Part shown: piece by piece, positions 9,397 to 16,376 of the stretch
Position numbering within the stretch: position 1 is the stretch's first letter
How the letters are laid out: every line of letters starts with the position of its first letter
NCBI GenBank assembly: GCA_902798285.1
Contig: CADBVZ010000037.1
Span: 675 to 46,893, forward strand
Direction: 5' to 3'
DNA from: an uncultured Prevotella sp.
GTDB lineage: Bacteria; Bacteroidota; Bacteroidia; Bacteroidales; Bacteroidaceae
DNA length: 46,219 nucleotides
The notes under the pieces: model-generated
Told to the model about the DNA's origin: nothing
Seen by the model: the letters and a program-made list of their open reading frames with translations, nothing else
The model's database searches: none
Position numbers and translations under genes: made by a program

Positions 9397-11814
9397 ATGG
9401 CGATGACGATACGATATTTGATGATGAGTATCCTGTTTCTGGCAGGCATAGGGGCAGAGGGTCACACCATGGAGGATGCATTCAGGAATCCTCCGGCGGA
9501 GGCGAAGCCGCTTATGATATGGCAGTGGATGGATGGACTCGTCTCGAGAGAGGGAATCACGGCCGATCTGGAAGCCTACAAAGAGGCGGGTATTGGTGGT
9601 GTGCAGAACTTTCAGGTGGGTGGCCCCATGCAGGGTCTCGCCAAGGACACCACCAATGCCATCGGTTCTGAGAAATGGCAACGGCTGATGCGCTTTGCCA
9701 TCGACGAGTGCCGTCGGCTGGGTTTATCGTTCGGCACGCATAACTGTCCAGGATGGTCGTCAAGCGCCTATCCGGCGGTCAAACAGGAATATGCCATGCA
9801 GAAACTGGTATGGAGCACAACGGTAGCTTCTGGCAGGAGTCGCACTCGTCTCATCATGCCAGAGACAGACCCGCAGTATAGCTATTATCAGGATGTGGCG
9901 GTGATAGCTGTTCCCGATCAGGACAGCGTGCCGATGAGTTCGGTCAGGAATCTGACAGGCCAGATGGACAGCAAGGGCATACTGCATTGGAAGATGCCTC
10001 AAGGACGTTGGAGGATCTATCGTTTCGGGCATACACCCAACGGGAAAACCAATGTGGCTACGTCGCCAGAGAGTGGTGTTGGATTGGAGTGTGACAAAAT
10101 GAACCGTGAGGCAATCAGGCATTTCTGGGAGTCTTATCCCTCTATCTTAATAAGTCTGGCTGGCGATGAAATTGGGAAGACATTCCAACGATTGGAAATT
10201 GACAGCTATGAGGCTGGTGGTCAGGACTGGACCTCAGCGATGCCTAGGGAATTTCAGAAACGGCGTGGCTACGACATGTTGACTTGGTTGCCCGTGGCTG
10301 CGGGGATGACTATCGACAACAAAGCGAGCAGCAAGAAGTTTCTGAATGACTGGCGTGAAACGGTTACCGACCTGTTTGCCGAGCATTATTACGGTTATAT
10401 GAGCCAGTTGGCGCATGAGCACGGCCTACAGCTATTGGTACAGCCCTACGGAACGGGGGGAGGAAGTGGCCGTTTCAATCCTATCAATACCGACAAAATC
10501 TGCAGGCAGTTGGCGGCAGATGATCCCATTAGTGCCGAGTTCTGGACCAACCCCACCAACTGGGGATGGAATGACGTACCGAGGGTGGTGGATGCGACAA
10601 GACGGGCAGGACACGAAATTGTCTATGCAGAGGGATTCACCTGCTGGCCCCTATATGCGTGGAAAGATGATCCAGCACGGCTGAAAGCCATCGCCGACTC
10701 GGCTTTCTGCCGTGGCATTAACAAGCTGATGCTGCATGCTGGCGCACACAATCCTTGGGTGAATGCCAAGCCTGGCATGTCGTTCGGTATGTGGGGTACA
10801 CAGTGGACGCCAGGACAGACATGGTGGAAGGATGGTGCCAAGCCTTTGTTCTCTTACTTTGCCAGATGCCAGGCATTGCTGCAGCGAGGGGTTTACGTGG
10901 ATGATTTCAAGAGCAGGGATGCCTCGCTGACCACTGACGCCCACAGCATCCACTGGATACACCGGCGGGACGGTGAGACCGATATCTATTTCGTAGCCAA
11001 TACCAAGGACAGTACGCTGATGCCTCATGTTACTATTACAGGTACGGGCAGACTGCCTGAGGTGTGGAATCCGGAAACAGGGAATATGTCTGAGGCAGAA
11101 ATATGGAAGATGGCAGACGGCAAGACACAAGTGACGTTGAATCTGACCACACGGCGAGCCGTGTTCCTCGTCTTCAGGAATCCAACGACAGAGACTGGAT
11201 CGGCAAAAGAGTCTTTCTCAGACGACATCACCGACACCATACCCATAAATGGAACGTGGACGGTCGGATTTGATGAAGATAAGGTTGTTGAATGGCCATC
11301 GCTGATGCCTTGGAATGAGTCGATTGACAGCGATATCAAATACTTCTCAGGGACTGCTCATTATGAGCAGCACCTGTATCTGAACGAACTTGACCGCCAC
11401 TATCGATATATCCTTGATCTGGGTGAAGTGAAGAATCTTGCAACGGTTCGTGTGAATGGAAAGGTATGTGGTACACTTTGGCGACCACCCTTTACCATTG
11501 ACATCACCGAGGCGCTGCTTGGCGGTGACAATCTGCTGAAGGTTGATGTCACTAATCTATGGGTGAATCGTATGGTGGGTGATGAACAAGAACCTGACGA
11601 TGTGGAATGGTCAGAACCTGTGGCCTTCGGAGCTGCTCCCAATTCACCAACCATTGGCCGGTTTATGAAAGAAGTGCCAGAATGGCTCAGCCAGGGACAG
11701 CCACGCCCCTCCAAGCGTAAGGCTGTCGTCTCGTTTAAGTTTTTTGAGAAAGACACTCCGCTTCTCCGCTCAGGATTGATAGGCCCAGTGGTGCTAAAGA
11801 ATTATAAATTATGA
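9397..11814 (+). CDS. GH106-like glycoside hydrolase (putative alpha-L-rhamnosidase)
   Basis: This 805-residue secreted enzyme (signal peptide IRYLMMSILFLAGIGAEG) resembles glycoside hydrolase family 106. Family-like stretches are the N-terminal MIWQWMDGLVSREGITADLE with AGIGGVQNF, the mid-region GHEIVYAEGFTCWPLYAW with AFCRGINKLMLHAGAHNPW, then PGMSFGMWGTQWTPGQTWW and SYFARCQALLQRG. A C-terminal beta-sandwich of GH2 sugar-binding type follows (LATVRVNGKVCGTLWRPPF). Known GH106 members act on rhamnose side groups of pectins and usually exceed 1000 residues, so this one is short. It starts 7 bases after a hairpin, and ATG codons at 9397 and 9403 are both possible. It overlaps the esterase gene by 4 bases (ATGA), which implies translational coupling. 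Family assignment is good; the exact linkage cut is inference. Confidence 0.82.
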   Translation: MAMTIRYLMMSILFLAGIGAEGHTMEDAFRNPPAEAKPLMIWQWMDGLVSREGITADLEAYKEAGIGGVQNFQVGGPMQGLAKDTTNAIGSEKWQRLMRFAIDECRRLGLSFGTHNCPGWSSSAYPAVKQEYAMQKLVWSTTVASGRSRTRLIMPETDPQYSYYQDVAVIAVPDQDSVPMSSVRNLTGQMDSKGILHWKMPQGRWRIYRFGHTPNGKTNVATSPESGVGLECDKMNREAIRHFWESYPSILISLAGDEIGKTFQRLEIDSYEAGGQDWTSAMPREFQKRRGYDMLTWLPVAAGMTIDNKASSKKFLNDWRETVTDLFAEHYYGYMSQLAHEHGLQLLVQPYGTGGGSGRFNPINTDKICRQLAADDPISAEFWTNPTNWGWNDVPRVVDATRRAGHEIVYAEGFTCWPLYAWKDDPARLKAIADSAFCRGINKLMLHAGAHNPWVNAKPGMSFGMWGTQWTPGQTWWKDGAKPLFSYFARCQALLQRGVYVDDFKSRDASLTTDAHSIHWIHRRDGETDIYFVANTKDSTLMPHVTITGTGRLPEVWNPETGNMSEAEIWKMADGKTQVTLNLTTRRAVFLVFRNPTTETGSAKESFSDDITDTIPINGTWTVGFDEDKVVEWPSLMPWNESIDSDIKYFSGTAHYEQHLYLNELDRHYRYILDLGEVKNLATVRVNGKVCGTLWRPPFTIDITEALLGGDNLLKVDVTNLWVNRMVGDEQEPDDVEWSEPVAFGAAPNSPTIGRFMKEVPEWLSQGQPRPSKRKAVVSFKFFEKDTPLLRSGLIGPVVLKNYKL

Positions 11815-12485
11815 GAAAATGGTTAATGATATTCTGTCTTATGCCGGTGCTCGTATTTGCACAGACAGGAAGCTTGAAAGGCAAGCAGATTGGCGTTATT
11901 GGCGATAGCTATGTCCGCAATCATGTTGGTAAGATTGAGGATACCTGGCATTATAAGTTTGCACAGAAACATCAGATGCAGTATTTTAATTATGGTCGTA
12001 ACGGAAATTGTATTGCTCTCGATTTGGAACGTTGGGGACCTGGCATGTACCAGCGCTACAAAGATATGAAGGACTCTTTGGATTATATCATAGTTATTGC
12101 TGGCCACAACGATGCCGTCCGCGAACGTCTTGACTCTATTGGCATGGATACATTCCGTGAACGTCTTGGCTTACTATGCAGTGGGCTTATTGAGCGATAT
12201 CCTAATGCAATGATATTCTTTTTTACACCTTGGACTTGCAAAGATTTTATAGGCAGTCCACGTCAACAGGTGGTTGATACGATACTTGAGATCTGCGGAT
12301 CATACGGAATCCCTGTTTTTGATGCAGCCCGTCATAGTAATATCTTTGCAGCAAGTGAACAGTTTCGGAAGATTTATTTTCAGGGAGGAAAAGGTACTGA
12401 CACAGCTCACCTAAATCCGCAAGGGCACGACCGATTCTTACCTGTGGCAGAAAAATTCATTCTTCAATACATAAATGAACAATGA
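11811..12485 (+). CDS. Secreted SGNH/GDSL-family esterase
   Basis: This 224-residue protein has a signal peptide (MRKWLMIFCLMPVLVFAQ) and the SGNH-hydrolase blocks. IGVIGDSYV carries the nucleophile Ser near residue 33, YGRNGN is the Gly block, VIAGHNDA carries Asn near 100, and DTAHLNPQGHDRF holds the catalytic Asp and His near 197 and 200. Such enzymes in pectin loci often remove O-acetyl groups so that glycosidases can act, which fits the GH106-like gene directly upstream. The start overlaps that gene's stop by 4 bases. A strong terminator follows. Carbohydrate esterase activity is inferred from family and context; the acyl group removed is not known. Confidence 0.85.
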   Translation: MRKWLMIFCLMPVLVFAQTGSLKGKQIGVIGDSYVRNHVGKIEDTWHYKFAQKHQMQYFNYGRNGNCIALDLERWGPGMYQRYKDMKDSLDYIIVIAGHNDAVRERLDSIGMDTFRERLGLLCSGLIERYPNAMIFFFTPWTCKDFIGSPRQQVVDTILEICGSYGIPVFDAARHSNIFAASEQFRKIYFQGGKGTDTAHLNPQGHDRFLPVAEKFILQYINEQ

Positions 12486-12531
12486 TGCCATCTGTTATAT
12501 CGTCAGGTGGCTGTCACCTCGATTTCAAAAT

Positions 12532-12570
12532 AAGAATCCCCCGCCACTCAAGGCGAGGGATTCTTGTTTT
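12532..12570. terminator. Bidirectional terminator between the PUL and the Cache genes
   Basis: A 14-base left arm (AAGAATCCCCCGCC) pairs with GGCGAGGGATTCTT across a 6-base loop and is followed by GTTTTATT on the plus strand. The minus strand has a TATTTT tract on its own 3' side. It can end both the esterase transcript and the convergent Cache gene. Confidence 0.8.
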
Positions 12571-12606
12571 ATTCACCAATCTTGGCGAGGGATTCTTGTT
12601 TTATTC
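12552..12606. repeat. Duplicated 23-base terminator 3' arm
   Basis: The 23 bases at 12552-12574 recur exactly at 12584-12606, with 9 bases between. The first copy is the 3' arm and T tract of the terminator. The second covers the stop codon of the convergent Cache gene. Confidence 0.85.
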
Positions 12607-13680
12607 CTTCTTCCAGTATTTCCTGCCGTACACAATGATGTAATGATAGCATAGTAGCGCTATGAGCAGCATCGCTACGATGAAGATGCCCAGAATCTTC
12701 AGACCGTAATAAATGCCAGGCATGTCGATCGATTTACACGGCACCACCGAAACCATCATCCATCGGGTGTATTTCACGGGCGTATAGAACAGATAGCACT
12801 CTGTGCCATCAAACAGAAACTTCTGTTGGCTCTCCTGCTCGCTCATGATGCCCTTTTCGATATGGTCTATCAGTGTCGACATCTTATAGTCGCCGATGGG
12901 CTTCAGGTGGTTGAATATCAGACCCTCCAGACGCAGCTCGCCTTCGGGGTGGGTGATGAACGATCCGTCGTGGTTCACGATGAAACTCCTGGAGCGCAGT
13001 CCCAGCGCGTTGGTGGCAAACGGATTCAGAGCATTATAGGCGCTATCCGTCTCCAGTAGTTTGTTCGTCAGCCAGTCGAGCGATATGTCGGCGCCCAGCA
13101 CTGCTACGGGCTTTCTTTCCTGATTGTGTATGGGCACCATGTAGGCAGCCAACTGCGTCACGTTATCATAGCCGTCGGCAAAGGGTTCCGACCACATGGC
13201 GGTGTCGGCATCTATCACACTCGTAAACCAGTTTGCCTCCAGATAGTCAAAGTCGGCGTCGCCCTTTTCCTCAGTCAGTATCTCCTCGTGGTTCTCGCGG
13301 TTGCGCCATGCAAACGGACAGTACCGATGGCCCTTCTCGGGATAATAATAGTCTCTCACGAAGTTCATGCCACAGCTATGTACGCGCGTACCTTGCTTTA
13401 CTATACGCGCCATTACCTCCTGCTGACCCTCGGTGTTGTCGAGTGTCTGCTCCAGATAGAACACATTACTGGTTACTGATACGTACACATCCGATAGTAC
13501 ACGCCTGGTATACTCGTAGTTAATGAGCATTTTTGCGTGGAAATTCTCAGCCTGTAAGTTGACGATGGTTTTCTGCGTAAGATTGTAGAAGAAATACGTG
13601 GCGCCAATCACGATGATGACTACACCAATCAGTATTTTTCCTTTACTCCTCCATGCCGTAGCATACTTTTTCCAGTCCAT
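12601..13680 (-). CDS. Cache-domain membrane protein without an effector domain
   Basis: This 359-residue protein has an N-terminal membrane helix (ILIGVVIIVIGATYFFYNL, near 17-37) and an extracytoplasmic region of about 285 residues. The latter resembles a double Cache sensor (AMWSEPFADGYDNVTQ, YMVPI, VLGADISLDWL, FIVNHDGSFITHPEG, YTRWMMVSVVP). A second helix near the C terminus (LKILGIFIVAMLLIALLCY) is followed by a short basic tail. There is no kinase, cyclase or methyl-acceptor domain, so it would need a partner to signal. An upstream in-frame TTG lies in the promoter box, so ATG 13680 is the start. It is divergent from three related genes. The ligand is unknown; Cache domains often bind small acids or amino acids. 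Confidence 0.8.
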   Translation of the reverse strand: MDWKKYATAWRSKGKILIGVVIIVIGATYFFYNLTQKTIVNLQAENFHAKMLINYEYTRRVLSDVYVSVTSNVFYLEQTLDNTEGQQEVMARIVKQGTRVHSCGMNFVRDYYYPEKGHRYCPFAWRNRENHEEILTEEKGDADFDYLEANWFTSVIDADTAMWSEPFADGYDNVTQLAAYMVPIHNQERKPVAVLGADISLDWLTNKLLETDSAYNALNPFATNALGLRSRSFIVNHDGSFITHPEGELRLEGLIFNHLKPIGDYKMSTLIDHIEKGIMSEQESQQKFLFDGTECYLFYTPVKYTRWMMVSVVPCKSIDMPGIYYGLKILGIFIVAMLLIALLCYHYIIVYGRKYWKKE

Positions 13681-13710
13681 ACGAAATCTCAGCTTTAGGT
13701 TTTCTTGGTG

Positions 13711-13718
13711 CAAAGTTA
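13711..13718 (-). promoter_or_regulatory. Promoter -7 box of the minus-strand Cache gene
   Basis: The minus strand reads TAACTTTG followed by CACC, about 30 bases before the start codon at 13680. It fits the Bacteroidetes TAnnTTTG box. Confidence 0.6.
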
Positions 13719-13824
13719 GTGTTTTTATTTCAAACGTTTCAGATTTAATTATAAATAATGATTTTGTCTTGTTAAAATTTGTTTATTTTAGCAATTGATT
13801 TTTGGCTTCGATTGATTAATTTCT

Positions 13825-13832
13825 TATCTTTG
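13825..13832 (+). promoter_or_regulatory. Promoter -7 box of the plus-strand Cache operon
   Basis: TATCTTTG followed by CAC matches TAnnTTTG. Transcription from here rules out the open-frame start at 13779 and leaves GTG 13881 or ATG 13929. Confidence 0.6.
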
Positions 13833-13880
13833 CACAAAGTATTCAATCTTATTAGCTATTTTTTAAACTCATATATAGCC

Positions 13881-14879
13881 GTGAATCAAACAACTGATAA
13901 AACCTCTAAGTGGCATAAACTTTATGTTATGCTGATTGTGTTTATAGTATTGGCCATCACCATTGCTGTATCGCTTGTTTCCACCAGTTTCGTGATGGAA
14001 GCCGAGAATCATGCGCGTTATTTAGGTATCAGGAACGTCCATGCGGAGCGCATTGCCAAAACCGTTCAGGGTATGGAGATGAATGCCATGAATGTGTTCG
14101 ACGAGGTGCAGAAGAATCTCTCTTCGCCCAATGCTGTGGTGGATGCCCTGATGAGCAAAACCCGCCTGGCACCCGATGTGCGAGGCTACTTTGCCGCTTT
14201 TGAACCTGAGTTTTTCCCTGAGAAGGGCCGCTGGTTTGAGCCCTATGTGCATCATACTGATACCACCGATTTCGTGATGTCGCAGGTAGGCTCTGCCCGC
14301 CACGATTATACCAAGAGCGAGTGGTATAAGCGCGCCAAGAACTTCGGCAAAAGCTTCTGGTCCGATCCTTATTATTATTACGATGGCACCGATATCAGCG
14401 GCCATTACACCACTTTTGTCGAGCCCATTTACGATGCTTCGGGCAAGTTGGCTTGTGTATGTGGAGCCGATATGACCTTCGAGTGGCTCTCTAAGGCCCT
14501 TCAGAAAATCGACGATGCCACTAAGGCCGATAGCCTGCTCAATGCTTATCACAATCACTCTGAGCTCGATTTCTTCTCGGTCATTATTGCCGAGGATGGC
14601 AGCTGTATTGTTCATCCCGTTGATAAGATTGTGGCCATCGATGATCATAAGGTGCTTCAAGACTTTGTTGATAATAAGTGTGGTACCATCGATATGAACG
14701 TCGACGGTGTGCCCTCTACAGTGTTCTATGGTCCTATTGAGCACATCAACTGGCACCTCTGCGTGGTAGCGCCCCGTCAGAATGTGCGCCAGCCCTTGTT
14801 CCTTTATGGTGCTACCCTCGGGGTAGTAGCTCTGGTTGGTTTATTGTTGGTTTGGCTGGTTATCCGCCGCAAACGTTAG
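13881..14879 (+). CDS. Cache-domain membrane protein, first gene of a three-sensor operon
   Basis: With the GTG at 13881 this is 332 residues: a short basic cytoplasmic start (KTSKWHK), a membrane helix (LYVMLIVFIVLAITIAVSLV), a double-Cache-like region and a C-terminal helix (GVVALVGLLLVWLV) ending in RRKR. The Cache region shows EWYKRAKNFGKSFWSDPYY, then HYTTFVEPIYDASGKL and VCGADMTFEWL. There is no cytoplasmic output domain. The frame is open from 13779, but a promoter box at 13825-13832 lies inside that extension. ATG 13929 is the alternative start, though it would remove the positive residues before the helix. The next gene starts 3 bases after this stop. It is likely a ligand-sensing subunit working with the two following proteins (inference). 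Confidence 0.78.
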   Translation: MNQTTDKTSKWHKLYVMLIVFIVLAITIAVSLVSTSFVMEAENHARYLGIRNVHAERIAKTVQGMEMNAMNVFDEVQKNLSSPNAVVDALMSKTRLAPDVRGYFAAFEPEFFPEKGRWFEPYVHHTDTTDFVMSQVGSARHDYTKSEWYKRAKNFGKSFWSDPYYYYDGTDISGHYTTFVEPIYDASGKLACVCGADMTFEWLSKALQKIDDATKADSLLNAYHNHSELDFFSVIIAEDGSCIVHPVDKIVAIDDHKVLQDFVDNKCGTIDMNVDGVPSTVFYGPIEHINWHLCVVAPRQNVRQPLFLYGATLGVVALVGLLLVWLVIRRKR

Positions 14880-14882
14880 CCC

Positions 14883-16376
14883 ATGCGTTTCCCGAAGCTT
14901 CATTTTTCGGCCTCTTCACTTAGGCTTACTGTCCTCGTATCCTGTGGCACTGTATTGCTATTGCTGGTGTCGCTGGGTGCGCTGTCGTGGTTTGCCCATC
15001 AGGCCCTGAAGGATGAAGCCATGCATAACGCCCAGCAGATGCTCTCGGGCACTGTACAGCAAGTGGATAATATCCTGGTGAATGTAGAGCAGAGCACCGA
15101 CTTTGTGTATCAGGACCTGCGCAATCACCTCTCTCAGCGCGACCGCATGTTTACCTACTGCAGCCGCATTGTGGAGAGCAGCCCTTACATCACGGGTTGT
15201 GCCATTGCCTTCAAACCCTACTTCTATCCTGATCGCGAGTTGTTCATGACCTATGTCCATCTGAGTTCCGAGGCAGGCGATTCGCTCGTGGCCGAAACTT
15301 CGTTTGGCGATCGCCCCTATACTGAGCATGTGTGGTATCTCGAGCCCATGGGCAAGGGTTGCGCCTGCTGGACCAATCCTCTGCCTGAGGAGGAAGACGA
15401 GGGTGTCACTATTTCCTATTGCCGACCCATCTACGATAGCAATCGCCAGCTGGTAGGCACTTTGGCAGTCGATGTGCCTGTGGAACTGCTCTCCGACGTG
15501 GTGCTCGCCTCCAAGCCCTCCGAACACGGCTTTAGTGTGCTGCTGGCGCGCAATGGCTCGTTCATCGTCCATCCTTATCCTCAGTATTACACCCATCAGT
15601 CGGTTTATGCTCTGGTTGATAGTGTAGGCGGTCATGGTATCATGGAGGCTGCTGAGTCGATGCTGGCCGGCAAGACGGGCTATAACTACTTCCAGATGGC
15701 TGGCGACGACTGGTGCGTGTTCTATAAACCCTTCTCCCGCAGCGAGAAGGCCAATACCCATCAGGAAGCGCTGGGGTGGAGTTTAGGTGTGATTTATCCT
15801 GACGACGATATCTTCGGCGTGCATAATCACCTCATCATCATTGTGCTTGTGATCGCCATCATTGGACTGGTGGTCTTCCTGCTGGTGTCGCGCTGGGCCA
15901 TCCGCCGCCAACTCCAGCCACTCAATCAGCTGGTGCAGTCGGTGGATAATATGGTGGGCAGCAATTTCAAGGAGATCGTCACCGATACCCGTCGCGGTGA
16001 TGAGATAGGCGATTTGCACATGCAGATACAGCAGATGCAGCGTTCGGTTTCGGGCCGACTCAGCGAACTCTCCACGCAGGCAGCCAATCTCAAGTCGCGT
16101 ACCGAGGTGCTGCGCAAGGGCTATCACAAGGCGCAGGAGACCGACAACATGGAGACCAGCTTCATCCACTATATGACCAATCAGATGACTGTGCCTTCCG
16201 AAACGCTGGAGCGTACGGTTACCAATCTCTGCAATAACTATCGCGACTTGGACGAGACCAAGTTCACGAAGCAGGTAGAGGCTATCAAGTCGAAGAGTGA
16301 AGCCATCATTAATCTGCTCGACGAAACGCTCAAGGTAGTTGAGAACATTAAGGGAAAGGAGGCTGATAATGAGTAA
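14883..16376 (+). CDS. Cache-HAMP sensor with degenerate histidine-kinase dimerisation segment
   Basis: This 497-residue protein has a membrane helix near 13-38, a Cache-like region (CACWTNPLPEEEDEG, SYCRPIYDSNRQLVGTLAVD, VLLARNGSFIVHPYPQ), a second helix near 316-338 and a HAMP domain (RRQLQPLNQLVQSVDNMVG). A C-terminal helical segment follows. FIHYMTNQMTVP at 427-438 aligns with the kinase motif FIHNMSHEIRTP, but the phosphoacceptor His is Asn433, the next Glu is Gln434 and the Arg is Thr436. No ATP-binding domain follows. It therefore cannot act as a normal kinase; it may dimerise with the next protein, which carries an ATP-binding domain. Its stop overlaps the next start by 8 bases. Confidence 0.78.
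   Translation: MRFPKLHFSASSLRLTVLVSCGTVLLLLVSLGALSWFAHQALKDEAMHNAQQMLSGTVQQVDNILVNVEQSTDFVYQDLRNHLSQRDRMFTYCSRIVESSPYITGCAIAFKPYFYPDRELFMTYVHLSSEAGDSLVAETSFGDRPYTEHVWYLEPMGKGCACWTNPLPEEEDEGVTISYCRPIYDSNRQLVGTLAVDVPVELLSDVVLASKPSEHGFSVLLARNGSFIVHPYPQYYTHQSVYALVDSVGGHGIMEAAESMLAGKTGYNYFQMAGDDWCVFYKPFSRSEKANTHQEALGWSLGVIYPDDDIFGVHNHLIIIVLVIAIIGLVVFLLVSRWAIRRQLQPLNQLVQSVDNMVGSNFKEIVTDTRRGDEIGDLHMQIQQMQRSVSGRLSELSTQAANLKSRTEVLRKGYHKAQETDNMETSFIHYMTNQMTVPSETLERTVTNLCNNYRDLDETKFTKQVEAIKSKSEAIINLLDETLKVVENIKGKEADNE

Noticed and set aside
13681-13713. Upstream TTG start of the minus-strand Cache protein
   Set aside because: It overlaps the promoter box TAACTTTG; ATG 13680 is the first start in the expected transcript.
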